Source of the DNA: Phallus indusiatus
Lineage: Eukaryota > Basidiomycota > Agaricomycetes > Phallales > Phallaceae
Length of the DNA stretch: 64,000 nt
Reading direction: 5' to 3'
Assembly (NCBI GenBank): GCA_027605045.1
Contig: JAQFWX010000151.1
Span: 16,122-80,121, forward strand
The first letter of the stretch is position 1; each line of letters begins with the position of its first letter. Below the pieces are notes generated by a model, which was given only the letters and a program-made list of their open reading frames with translations, was not told where the DNA came from and ran no database searches. Below, piece by piece: positions 11,628-22,667 of the stretch. A program made the position numbers and the translations under genes.

Positions 11628-12023
11628 TGTCAGGGTACGCTACCGCGTCCCCTCATTTTCCTTATTTATTATCATCGGTATATGTTTATTTCTATTTCAT
11701 TTACATTTCCCATCCATTACTTCCACTTTCCGTTTCCTTGTTCTGTCTCTATTTCACTTTCTCTACTCGCACGCGTCGCGCGCTCGTACTCAGCGTGATG
11801 CCCGTGACATCACGTCGCTTAGGTTCGGCTTGGGCGCCTGGCACTTAGCTGTGTCAGGGCCGCACGCCGCGTCGTCGTTTTATGTATATAGTAGCTGTAC
11901 CTAGAGTGAGGGTCCCTAAGCTTGTTCTCTTAGGATCCCCTCCCTCTAGGTGAGTAGTTAGTTCCCTTCCAATATATTGTCTTAGGATCCCCTCCCTCTA
12001 GTGTGAGCTGAGTAGCCCTAACA
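11628..12023 (+). mobile_element. Solo LTR, copy A (396 bp, TSD ATTAC)
   Basis: Begins TGTCAGGG and ends CCCTAACA, the TG...CA termini of an LTR. The 5 bp on each side are identical (ATTAC at 11623-11627 and 12024-12028), as expected for integrase-made target-site duplications. No retrotransposon internal region is present, so it is a recombination-derived solo LTR. Its 3' part holds two copies of CTTAGGATCCCCTCCCTCTA about 50 bp apart. The orientation assigned is arbitrary and shared with copy C. Confidence 0.88.
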
Positions 12024-12090
12024 ATTACCATAAAACATCTGCACTCTTTCCTAAATTGATTTACTTTGATGATTGATGATATGCTATAGC

Positions 12091-12836
12091 TGTTAGGGCT
12101 ACTCAGCTCAGACTAGAGGGAGGGGATCCTAAGGCAATATATTGGAAGGGAAACTAACTACTCACCTAGAGGGAGGGGATCCTAAGAGAACAAGCTTAGG
12201 GACCCTCACTTGTTAGGGCGACTCAGGGCACACACCTAGAGGAGGGAAAACCTAAGATCTATTGAGGGGCAGCGACTAACTACTCACCTAGAGGAGGGAA
12301 AACCTAAGAGAACAAGCTCAGGTATCCCCCTCTAGGGAAAACGCATATAAGTACAGGATACGAAGCGCCCAACTGATCCCCATGGGATCCGAGGAGATAT
12401 AGACAGAAATCGAGGGAAATCGAAGAGATCGAAAAATCGAGAAAACGATGGAACTAATGGAAACGGCAAAGTACGGGAAATGGAGGAAATCGTAACACGA
12501 AATGAAACCGAAAGAAATCGAAGAAATCGAATAATCGGAAAAGGCGCTAGCGTACCGTGACATCACTCTAGGTACAACGACTATATACATAAAACGACGA
12601 CGCGGCGTGCGGCCCTGACACAGCTAAGTGCCAGGCGCCCAAGCCGAACCTAAGCGACGTGATGTCACGGGCATCACGCCGGCGCGCGACGCGCGCGAGT
12701 AGAGAAAGTGGAATAGAGACAGAACAAGGAAACGGAGAGTGAAAGTAAAATATGGAAATGATAAATAAAATAGAAAAGGGACGATGCCGATGATAATAAA
12801 TAAGAAAATGAGAGACGGCGGTAGCGTACCCTGACA
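12091..12836 (-). mobile_element. Solo LTR, copy B, interrupted by a nested LTR (TSD ATAGC)
   Basis: Inverted relative to copy A: it starts TGTTAGGG and ends CCTGACA, flanked by ATAGC at 12086-12090 and 12837-12841. Removing the nested element and one copy of its duplication leaves about 389 bp, which matches copy A along its length. Confidence 0.88.
12211..12562 (-). mobile_element. Nested solo LTR, copy D (352 bp, TSD TCACT)
   Basis: Inserted inside copy B. It runs from TGTTAGGGCGACTC to GTACCGTGACA and is flanked by TCACT at 12206-12210 and 12563-12567. Both ends are similar to the other copies but the middle has diverged, so it is a related subfamily. Nesting shows it arrived after copy B. 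Confidence 0.85.
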
Positions 12837-12841
12837 ATAGC

Positions 12842-13260
12842 CTCATCCAGTATTTCAAAATTCAAATATTTATTTTGTCTTGTTTTCCATGTTTTGTTTC
12901 AGTCTATTTTTTTGCTTGTTTTATCTCTGAAGTCTGTTTTTTATCTATGTTTCCCTTTAGCTGCCTTAGTTGTTTATATGCTCTCAACTATGAACTTAGT
13001 AGCCATCTGACAGCTCTACATATTATTCACAATGTAAACTCTTTTTCCATCTGTTTTTCTCAATGACATTTGCAATACCATCATGACTGTTGACATACTA
13101 CACAATATCATAGCATACATAGAATATTGCATTCTCTCTGTCCCTATCCAAAATATATCACATGTGAAGCATGACAAAAATATTACTCCAAAAGACCTCA
13201 TGCTGAATTTTTTGAGTGACCACTCTTCAAATTAGTTGACAGTTCAAATTATTTCTCATA
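12842..13260. other. T-rich spacer between LTR copies, no gene
   Basis: AT-rich sequence with short hydrophobic open frames on both strands; none has a recognisable motif. Confidence 0.4.
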
Positions 13261-13265
13261 GTTAG

Positions 13266-13664
13266 TGTCAGGGTACACTACCGCGTCCCCTCATTTTTCC
13301 TTATTTATTATCATCGGTATATATTCCTCTATACTTTATTTATATTTCCCATATATTATTTCCATCCTCCGTTTGCTCCCCCCGTCTCTATTCCACTTTC
13401 TCTACTTGCGCGCGTCGCGCGCTCGTACCCGGCGTGACGCCGTAGGCGTCACATCGCTTATGTTCGGTTCGGGCGTCTGGCACTTAGCTGTGTCAGGGCC
13501 GCACGCCGCGTTATCGTTTTTCATGTATATAGTCGCAGTCCCTAGAGTGAGGGTCCCTAAGCTTGTTCTCTTAGGATCCCCTCCCTCTAGGTGAGTAGTT
13601 AGTTCTCCCCAATATATTTCTCTTAGGATCCCCTCCCTCTAGCCTGAGCTGAGTAGCCCTAACA
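13266..13664 (+). mobile_element. Solo LTR, copy C (399 bp, TSD GTTAG)
   Basis: Same orientation as copy A, starting TGTCAGGG and ending CCCTAACA, flanked by GTTAG at 13261-13265 and 13665-13669. It is near-identical to copy A in the CCGCGTCCCCTCATTTT and GTGTCAGGGCCGCACGCC segments. No internal retroelement sequence. Confidence 0.88.
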
Positions 13665-13669
13665 GTTAG

Positions 13670-14573
13670 CTCAGATTGATATTTTTCTTTATTTTATTTA
13701 TTTTATTTTATTTTATTTATTTCATTTCAGGAATCAGTTTAGATACTATTTAGTCTCAATGGTCTCATAGCTTAGATTATTTTATTCTATCTTTTAGGAG
13801 TGGCAAAATTGGAATTGAAGGGATTGGCCGGTTTTGCTGCCAATTCTTCAGAGGGATGTTTAGTCAGTGCTTCACACGCCGGAGGCTCGGCTTCGCCTCG
13901 CGACTGGCAGAGCTCGGCTGCGCCTCGCGCGCAAAGTATTGGGATTGCTGACAAAGTTTTACGTAATTACTTATGTAATTAATTAGTCAGCCCATTGAAA
14001 TTAGTCATCGTAGTCTTTTCACTTGTGGATTCCCGCCGCCCGAAAAAAGTCTTAATTACACAAATCATATACCTTAACTGTCGACGACTCCTCTCGTAAG
14101 TCTGTTACATGTCTTTCTCAAAGCAGACGGGAAGCTCCTGAAGCTTTCCCTTTTCTTCCACACGGATTGCAAGTCTTGCTAAGTTAAGGATCCTCCGAGA
14201 GCTTGCGTTTTTTCGTCAAAATGATGATCTATTAGGAAGATTTCGCGTTTTATGAGCTAGTATTCGTATATCGACAATATTTATATAAGAACGAGTAGGC
14301 TTCAACCCCTATCTTGAAACGATACCCACGCACCTCTTATGAAGTCTTGAGGAAATTTACTCGTTGAGATATAAGAAGTCTCCAACTCGTTGAATATTAT
14401 ATCTGATGAACGGAGTGTCTACTATAGAACATTACCAAGCGGCTTGCTCTGGTCGTTAAAAGAAAAGACTTTCGAAGCACGGCCCAGACGAAGACGCACG
14501 AATGTCTTACGGTGAAGAAGACGATAAAATCAAGATCAAGATCTTTCAAGAGATGACACAATACAGAATACTC
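13670..14573. other. Low-complexity and spacer DNA, no gene
   Basis: Opens with a (TTTTA)-rich tract at about 13685-13730, then two imperfect units near 13880-13930 related as CTCGGCT(T/G)CGCCTCGCG. The remainder, to the phosducin-like gene, has no supported coding sequence. Confidence 0.4.
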
Positions 14574-15003
14574 ATGAAAAATACAGAGCTGTAAATGTCT
14601 GTCAATTACGCTCCATCATTGACGATTTATTGCTTCACGTAGCAATGACGCTCTTCGAAAACATGGTATCTTGCCACCACGAGAGGAAAACCCTCCAACA
14701 CCCTCTCCTCCTCCTCCTAGCCCAAAGTTACAGAATATTTTGGAACAAGCATCGGCTTCCGAACTACAAGAGTTGGAGGATGAAGCTGCTGATTCAGAAA
14801 CTGAGAGAGCCATTTCTGCCTATCGTCGTCAAAGACTTGCAGAACTAAAGCAGATTGAACGCACAGCCAAATTCGGCCGTATCTACCCTATCAGTCGTGA
14901 AGATTATACCAGAGAAGTAACGGAGGCTAGTAAAGTTGACGTATCCGGAGAGAATCAGTTAAAAGGGACCGGCGTAGTTTGCATCTTATACAAAGATGGG
15001 TGA
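14574..15003 (+). pseudogene. Phosducin-like protein (PLP2 type), thioredoxin half not recognisable
   Basis: Phosducin-like proteins are thioredoxin-fold cochaperones of the CCT chaperonin. Exon 1 (14574-14590) and exon 2 (from 14643) join across a 52-bp intron to give KNTELNDALRKHGILPPREE, the hallmark N terminus of fungal Plp2. Exon 2 continues with a helical ELQELEDEAADSETERAI part, RRQRLAELK, FGRIYPISREDY and GTGVVCILYKDG, all expected. After a GTGAGC donor at 15000 none of the three frames to 15470 gives the thioredoxin core (the CIPNYPD-like motif is missing) and stops are frequent. Either it is a truncated pseudogene or the true gene has unusual splicing. Confidence 0.6.
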
Positions 15004-15475
15004 GCAAATCATATCTTGATTCACGATGAAATGCTGACTCGAGACATTGGAAAGTCAACTCGCCAGTATTCGCTTATTAGATCAAGCACTTCCATCCTTG
15101 TTGATGCACCGAAAACTAAAAAAAAATTAGTCTACCGCTCTTGGTACAAAAAGTAACGAACCATTTCTCCGTCGCAGACCTGGGGAGGAGCCAAAGGGTT
15201 TGGGTGTTTGGCATGCATCTTTTTCGAGGAAAATCCGATGTTTCTATGTGATCAGTATACAGTTCAAAATGAGTCGATCCCCGACCAAGAAGTGTTCTCT
15301 TCTCATAACGTGAAAACTCCAAGGACGCCACAACATTTCCCTTCAGGTTGTTTCGAGAAGGTCTCAGTACACAGAGTACAACGTCGCAGTTCAATGCCCT
15401 GGTACAAATGAGGTATTGAGTCTGACGTACAATCCCCAGATTAGACCTGAAAAAGAGGACTTGTGTAGACGCTAT

Positions 15476-16200
15476 TCATAAAGACTGACAAGATCTTTGA
15501 TTAATACCTTTGGCCACAAATTCGATACCAATGGGGAAACCCGACTGGAACATTGGCAGCATGTTGGGAACAAACCAATTCAACTTGAAACCGTGCGTAG
15601 TGTCAACAACCGTCAGAGTCTCCGAGGGACAAGTAGGTAGCCTGAAACTATTGTTCACCGTTTTATTCACCACATGAATAAGTTTCGGACGAGCTTGAAG
15701 GCATCCTAAACTATCCAGTCCAATACGGTCAAAGTAATTATTATATCCCTTCTCTGCACACGCTAAATACAACTCGTTCCGAATAGATCGAGTTGGAATT
15801 AGTTCATCCAGATATGTTTGAAGTAGCCAATGGCGCGTGCTAGTTGTTAACTGGTCATCAGCTGGTGTTGAATCGAGAATAATCCAGGTTGGGACCATTT
15901 CCCCCCCACTCGAAAATCATAAAAGCCAATGACGGGACCGATGCGTAACTTTGTCCCCTGATGATATCACGAACAGCCTTCACCATGCATGGGTGTAACT
16001 TTTGCTGTTGGGAGGCAATCAAGATATCGCGAACCTTAAGCAAGACGGTTAACTCGATGTGAACTTAGATTCTGTCGAGAAAACATTAAATACTCACCAC
16101 ATATTCTATCGTGGTTGAAAATTCATAAAGAGATTTGGCGTTGTTGAGCGTTCCTTCGAGATCACAGAAGCGACAAGTGACACATGGAATGGTCAGACTC
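15476..16200 (-). pseudogene. Unrecognised protein gene, probably frameshifted
   Basis: Two long minus-strand open frames look like one protein broken at a run of seven C (15901-15907): upstream ends SLAFMIFEWGG and downstream starts MVPTWIILDSTPADD. With one base fewer in the run the frames would be continuous. Further upstream lies a short segment PCVTCRFCDLEG with a GTGAGT donor, but no convincing start codon. The downstream part reads YLDELIPTRSIRNEL and PSETLTVVDTTHGFKLNW. I do not recognise the family. It may be a pseudogene, or intact if the run is a sequencing error. Confidence 0.4.
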
Positions 16201-16261
16201 CGGGAAGAATTCACCTTCGTCTTGCTAGTTCAAACGTTCAAATGGATGTGTAGAGAATAAC

Positions 16262-16310
16262 TGCCCCCTATGATAAGTAGTGTATATCATAGTGTATATC
16301 ATAGGGGGCA
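16262..16310. repeat. 14-bp perfect inverted repeat, 21-nt spacer
   Basis: TGCCCCCTATGATA at 16262-16275 is the exact reverse complement of 16297-16310. The spacer repeats part of the arm (GTGTATATCATAGTGTATATC). It lies about 120 bp upstream of the OTU2 start and may be a small foldback element or a regulatory hairpin. Confidence 0.75.
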
Positions 16311-16432
16311 CTTGGTTGCCAAATATAAGTAAGCGTTTGCTCCCGAATTGTCCTCCTTTTCCAGCTTTCCCGCGCGTGATCCGCTGGTCTCGAACTTGTC
16401 AACTCCACATATTCAGTCGAAGCTGCGGCAGC

Positions 16433-17433
16433 ATGGGCAAAAGGCATAAGAGAAAGTACACCACCAGCACCCCTCTACCCTCAGACGCTCCACAGGTACC
16501 GATACCCCCAGAGCACGAGGAGTCGAACGACACGTTAATCGACGATCTACTTGCGGAATTAGACGCACGGGACGTCCAGCAAGGACAGCTCTCAAGTGAA
16601 AAATCTGAGAACACAAGCAGCCAGTTGGAAGAAGAGAGGAAGGCACAAGGAGCTAGTCGAGCACGATTCAAAGCTCGAGAGGTGGCCATGCTTTATCAAA
16701 CAAGTACACTCATCGGCTGACGCTTGGATCTTGCTACAGATGCGAAGGATTCGTAGTAGATTGGCCATGTTACCCTCAAATGATGAAGCGGATTCCCAAA
16801 GAGTTGCAGAAGAAACAGCAGCCGAAGAAAAAACCATACGCGCTTTGTGCGAGAAACAAGGCTTACGAATACAAGAAGTACGCCTGCTATTACATATAGC
16901 AAAATGACTGTTTAACATTGTCAAGATGAATCCCGATGGCCACTGTCTGTTTTCTGCAGTGGCTGACCAATTAGCATTATTATCGATATTACCACCCGCT
17001 GAAGCAACCTACCATACAACGAGAAAGTCTGCGGCAGACTACATTCAGTCCCATCCTGACGATTTTCTCCCTTTCTTGGTTCCTCTCTCAGAGGATAATG
17101 CAGACGGGGCTATGACCAACGAAGAATTCCCAAAATATTGCGATATGATCCGACTAACAGCTGCTTGGGGAGGAGAGCCGGAAATACTGGCTTTATCTAG
17201 AGCGTACAACGTCCCGATACATGTTATACAAGGAGGGAGACCTTTCGAAGTAATTCATCGTCCAAATGATTCGGATGAGAATTCTTCAGATATGGTCGTC
17301 CGAATTAGTTATCATAGGCGCATGTATGGTCTAGGCGAGGTAAGACAGGTTCTTCTACGCGTGAAAATACTCATTCACTGGGGTGCATTGCAAGCATTAT
17401 AATTCGCTGCACCCAAACAGGATACCGTCCTAA
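16433..17433 (+). CDS. OTU2: OTU-domain deubiquitinase (OTU2/OTUD6 type)
   Basis: Cysteine protease that removes ubiquitin; the OTUD6/Otu2 subgroup acts on ribosomes. The start at 16433 gives MGKRHKRKYTTST; an in-frame ATG at 16280 would add an unlikely leader crossing an inverted repeat. The N-terminal half is a charged helical region (LIDDLLAELDAR, LEEERKAQGASRARFKARE). A 58-bp intron (16682-16739) and a second intron ending CAAG join the catalytic motif MNPDGHCLFSAVADQLA (nucleophile Cys). The domain continues with DDFLPFL, LTAAWGGEPEI and ISYHRRMYGLGE, and the last exon supplies HYNSL with the catalytic His, then the stop at 17433. Confidence 0.9.
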
Positions 17434-17538
17434 CGTCCTTAATACCAATTCGTGTCACATCGTTTGATGAGAAGAATAATCGTCTCATTATAATACAAGG
17501 TATAAGAAGGAAATACAGCACTCATGACGAGCAAATGT

Positions 17539-20126
17539 TTATAATAGTAAATCATCATCCAAGTCTGTTCGATGTACGTTATGAACTGGTCGCGGTTCAT
17601 CGGGAAGGTAATTGCTAAAAGCACCATCCAAGTTCGCGTATGGATCGTGTCTTTGGTCACCGTCATTTTCTGCAGCTTCTTCAGGCTCAGAAGCATCGTT
17701 GGAAGCCCCATTTTGATCCTCGGAGGGTGCATCACCGTGTTCCACTGGATGATTGATTGTAGGTGGAGGCAAATTTGTAGACGTAACAGCGGGAGCTTCG
17801 TGAAGTAATGGGACGAGTACCTTCCTTGAATTGGGATTAAGCGCAGGACTATCGACCAATGCTTTTCCCTTGGCATTGCGGATGAATGTCTAGAGAAGTG
17901 AACGTCAGAATAAGGTAGTCCGAGTGACATTGAAGTCGTACCTCTGGGTTTTTGTGATAAATCGATGCAAGTGTACCCGTATGGAGGAGTAATTGATCAA
18001 GAGATCCTCTTTCTATACGATCGGTATCGGTCGAGATAATCGGTTTTTCGGAAAGGACAATCTCGTTCGCTCCAGTTGGATTTTGAGCCAACAACCGCCA
18101 ATACATGAAACCACGGTCTCGAAGGTCGGGGTTGTCAATTTCTTCAGTTGTCCACTTGAGGACCTTGTGGACCAAGTCTTTTGCGGCGGTAGATTGTGAT
18201 TTATAGATAAATAATTTTACCGTAGCAGTCAATAATGCCAGTTGTACCTGATAATTCTGGTGAGACTTTGGTTATAGGAGAGAGTTCATGAAACAACCAG
18301 ACCTCCACTTGTTCTTCTAGGAATGTGTACACCAAATCATCTAGCAATTCTTCGGAATTATCAATTCGATACGCGTATTGACCAATAATCCATATCATGG
18401 CTGCTTTGGCTTCTGGTTCTTCGAGAACATCAATATTCTGGCTAAGCACCGGTAATATGCCTTCATATTTTCCCGGATATCGTCTAAAGATATCTTTTAT
18501 GACGATGATGGCTTCCTGAACAACATATGTAATTTTGTTGTCTATCAGCGAAAGTAGAGCCTCGATGCATCTGTCAGCTGCGCCTTCGACTTTGATAGCT
18601 AATCTTCCGATTGACCTGACAGCTTTCCGAACAAAATCTATGTCAACTTCTGATGCATATCTATATATATAAGTATCAATATCAGGATAGAATCGCAGAG
18701 AAATCTGATACTCTTTCAACTCGGCCAACACTTCGTTCACGTTATCCTCCCGGGCCAAGCGATACATAATTTCAAGTTTTGCCAGTTTGACATATATTGG
18801 GTCATTATACTTGCAAAAAAATACTTTAACGTCGTTTTTTAATACCGCCGAACGCCGCTGAATAATGAGAAGAATATTTCGGAGCGCTACATATTGGACT
18901 TCAGGTCCTGAGGATAGGAGGGTAACTTGGAAAAGTAAATTAATGAAGCGCAGAAACTCTGAATCAAAAAATAATTACCTAATGGTGGACCCATCTTCTT
19001 GCAGAGATAATCGGTTACCCGTTTGTTATCCATATAATTCATAACGTATAAGAGAACTTTTATAGCGGTCAAAACGACGGCGGAGTTTGCATGTTGTAGT
19101 CGCACAACTATTCTTTCCGCCAGGACTTCTGCATCCTGAGCTGTTTGCGGAACAAACGACATTAACGAATCCAAGATGTAGACTTGTCCCCACCTACATT
19201 AATATATTGTCGGGGAAAGAAACGATAAAAGTTGATAATAGACTTACTCAGAGGCCTCGTCTAGAGCAGATATAAGTTTATTCGCAACAGTGATATTGAG
19301 ATGTAAGACGATGTTGTCGCTCCGTTCACTCAACTCGGAAAGCGCGGCTACAGCATTTGCGACAACAGTGGGGTTGGGATCCGCTAGTAAATCGCGTAGC
19401 ATAGTCACATATCCATGGCGTTCGATAGTTTTTGAGTCTTGAACGTAGAGTTTTGCGACACAAATAGCGGCGGTTTTACGAACGTATGGATCTTTGTCTC
19501 TCAAGCAGTGCCGAAGGGGATCAATTAAAGCTTCAATAATGATGGGCAAGGGGATGTATGACATAGTACGCAGTGCTAAGGCTCGCACCAGAGGATTTAA
19601 ATCGTTGCAATCCTGAACAAATGTCAAAAATTACGATCAAATGTATAAGTAAGAGCGATATAACCTCAATAAAGTATGGCACAGCTTTGGCAATTTGATC
19701 AGGTTTCGACCGACCATAACTAACCAGGTAGAGATAGACCACTGAAAGTAGTTGATAAGTACCTCGTAGCTTTAAGCAATAAAATACAAGTAACACACTC
19801 TTCTTGATTTCCAGCAGAGGGGCTCCCAACAGGGGTATAACATCACCGAATAAGGGAGACACTAGAGTATCTGAGTAAAGAAAGTATCCAGCAAACAGAT
19901 CAAGACCGCACTGTCGTTTCCCATTGTAATATTGGCAACCACTTTCTTTAGGATAGTCTTGCGTTTAACAAATTTCTTGTCTTTGGATTCAGCATCCTGG
20001 AGCTCTTGGCGGAAATCCTGGAAGAAGTAAACGTTTGGCCAAGCGATTACAGGTAACAAGGATAATATGAAGCACCTGAATTTTCCCTTTTTGGAAGAAT
20101 TTAGCGTCTTGACCCTGCGTAGACAT
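17539..20126 (-). CDS. Clathrin adaptor beta subunit (AP-1/AP-2 beta-adaptin)
   Basis: Large trunk subunit of a heterotetrameric clathrin adaptor that sorts cargo at the Golgi/endosomes. Start [17 protein letters not shown], then [44 protein letters not shown] and [18 protein letters not shown], a near-perfect beta-adaptin signature. The trunk continues through [18 protein letters not shown] and [12 protein letters not shown] to [11 protein letters not shown]. After about residue 600 there is an acidic hinge ending [10 protein letters not shown] at the stop, which may bind clathrin. There is no C-terminal ear domain, as in short fungal Apl2-type proteins. About nine short introns. AP-1 is the more likely complex, but AP-2 is not excluded. 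Confidence 0.88.
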
Positions 20127-20223
20127 ATTGTAAAGGTATCACTTATGCTGGAGGAAGGTGCACTGGCATGACACTGGCAATATTTGGTGACAGACGGCGT
20201 GTCACGTTGAACGTTGGCATTGA

Positions 20224-21457
20224 ATGCTCTTTCCTTCCTCAAGCGAAGTGTGCGTCGCTTTGAAGTCTACGAAAGTGCACCTGCGAGAGCAGGTGGATCC
20301 TAAGAAGCATGCCATTGTTGATTCATCTCTCAAACATTTCAAAGCATGCGCGCAACGACTTTCTACCCTCATGACACTCTTCACCGAAGAGTCGCGACTA
20401 CTGGAAAGGATTTATTACAAAAACAAAAATCAACAAAGATCGTCTTTGTTTTGGAAAAAATATGAAGAAATTCGGAGACTTGTCTTTCGAATACTAGAAC
20501 TGAATCCCGAAAAACTTGTGGAAACCTTGCGTTACTCTTTTTACGCTTCGCAAAGGTACATGGAACAGAGCTAAACTTCTGGATGGAAAGAGGAATCTTA
20601 CTCTCGGTTTAACAGTTCGAAAGCACTGCGGACGTCGTGGACGCAAGTACCAGATTCATTGCCTTTATATTCCATGTTAAGACTTCTGGTTGGTATAGGA
20701 CGTCTTCTGAACCACGTAAGCCGTAAGCATAGCGCAAGAAGCATACACTTCTGACCCATGACATAGAGCAATAATCGATTTGGTTCAATTAGCAGGTTAG
20801 GTTCTCCCATTAATATCTCTTCATCCTCTAAACTGCGAGATTTGCAACAGTACCCTCGTTCAACAACTCAGGACACTTTCCTTTGCGCCGCTGGTTCTCA
20901 CCATTATCTCAATGCTTTCGAGATTCAATTATTTTATTTCTGGGTTTCGGGAGGCCTTTCGGATATTATGGACGGGTACAACTAATTTAATTGAAGGGCT
21001 ATATGTAAGAATATTCATAAACTATTCAATTTTCTTCCCAATTTTCAAATTTCATTAGCAGGATCAACCCGATCATCGCAAGCCAGCGAGATGGCTAGAA
21101 TTGACACCGTTTAATTCATATAATCAAAAAGGAGTTCAAAAAATTTCAGAAAAAGAGGTCGTATCTGTGGCTGCGGACGAAGATACCGGTAGTCGTATAA
21201 TAACGCCGGATAGCGCAATGACAGCCACAACAATGCCTATTCTTGATTTACCTGTTGTTTCTGAAACCCATATTGTCTCCTCTAGTACCGTTTCTTTCGT
21301 CCGAGCACCGGATGGTGTGGACCTGAAAGCAACAGGAGGACCGGAACCAACCATCCAGTTGACAAAAGGATCATCTAATGACCCAACCGTCTTGAATAAT
21401 AACAAGAAGCGAAAGAAAAAGAAACGGGATGAAATAGATGACATATTTTGCTCGTGA
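20224..21457 (+). CDS. RNase MRP subunit Rmp1-like protein
   Basis: Protein subunit specific to RNase MRP, which cleaves pre-rRNA. The diagnostic segment is LLERIYYKNKNQQRSSLFWK followed by YEEIRRLVFRIL. Later exons read in frame as SSKALRTSW...LRLLVGIGRLLN, IIDLVQLAG, then TLSFAPLVLTIISMLSR, typical of the family's second helix bundle. The last exon, from RKPARWLELTPFN, carries a long Ser/Thr-rich tail ending NNKKRKKKKRDEIDDIF, a family-style basic-acidic C terminus. At least four short introns; the first boundary after RYSFYASQR is uncertain. Divergent from the beta-adaptin gene with 97 bp between starts. Confidence 0.75.
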
Positions 21458-21594
21458 CTCCGGTACTGTCCTAGATACGTGTAACCACCGGCACACCCTT
21501 AAGGCCGGATGCGCATTTAATCGTGATTTTCAATGTAATAATTTCTCACGTTTTCTTTTCTGCTTGTTGCACACCACGTAGCATTAGAAAAAAA

Positions 21595-22532
21595 ATGGGA
21601 GTGCCACAAGAGTATGTGCAGACCGACTTTGAGACTTGGGCGAGGAGCGACCGATATCATAATGAACGCTTGATACCTGCCGACGACGTTTTGGACCATG
21701 TTCTTCAAACCAGTTCTTCCCTGCCGAATATTGCTGTTTCTAAAGCTCAGGTACGTTGATGATATAGAGTGACAAGTAATGCATGTATGCTGATCAGATA
21801 TATCTCGCACAGGGCAAATTTTTGCATCTTCTAGCCAAATCAATCCAAGCGAAGCATATATTGGAAGTAGGAACTTTGGGCGGGCAAGTCATATTTGCCC
21901 GGGTATTGAGCGTTTTCTTGCTAATGTGGTTCGGCTCGATATTTTTTAGTTATTCCACTATATGGCTGGCAAGAGCACTCCCGGATGATGGAGAATTGAT
22001 TACATTAGAGCTGAATTCACAGCACGCAGAGGCAAGTCGAAAGCTTAACGTCAGTGGTAGGCCTCACTCAAAACTAACACGCTACATCCGAAACACCTTT
22101 CAGATCGCTCTGAGCAACTTCAGACATGCCAATTTGGATGGAAAAATCAAACTTATTCTGGGTGCAGCCAAAGATACAATGAAGACATTGCAGCCCGTTC
22201 AGCCTTTCGATTTAATCTTCATTGATGCTGATAAACCGGGTAACCTTGATTATTTCATAGAGGCGAAACGTTTGATCCGGAAGGGGGGCGTAATTATAGG
22301 TTCGAACTTCGGTTTTTCAGATTTGCTTTTTCAAGTGTGCTAATCGATACTCATAGTCGACAATGTGGTCCGGTATGGTCGGGTTGCTGATCCAGATTAC
22401 ACAGATAATTCTGTTGAAGGTGTCAGACGACTACTAGACTACGTCAAAACTGATAACACTGTTGACGCCACAACTTTGTCCACAGTTGGGGAGAAAAGCT
22501 ATGACGGGTTTATGTATGCAGTGAAACTTTGA
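21595..22532 (+). CDS. Cation-dependent O-methyltransferase (caffeoyl-CoA OMT family)
   Basis: SAM- and divalent-metal-dependent methyltransferase of the family-3 type, which methylates catechol-like hydroxyls. The start gives MGVPQEYVQTDFETWARSD. Motif I is HILEVGTLGG, joined across an intron to YSTIWLARALPDDGELITLE. Then a further intron separates NSQHAE from IALSNFRHANLDGKI. The metal-binding motif is FDLIFIDADKPGNLDYF, followed by LIRKGGVII and, after an intron, VDNVVRYGRVADP. It ends GEKSYDGFMYAVKL. About 235 residues, normal for the family. No secondary-metabolite backbone gene is nearby, so the substrate is unknown. Confidence 0.88.
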
Positions 22533-22667
22533 AACTGAGAAAGAAAAAAAAGGGTCTTTATTATATCTAATGTCCACATGGTCCCGTACATGGATAATGG
22601 AAAGATAAAGTTTATTTATAGAAGAGTCCAACATCGATAAATTCCTTCAGACAACGACGCAAAGTCC

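Noticed and set aside
13800..13982. 60-codon plus-strand open frame after LTR copy C
   Set aside because: Composed partly of GC-rich repeat units, with no homology seen and no support as a gene.
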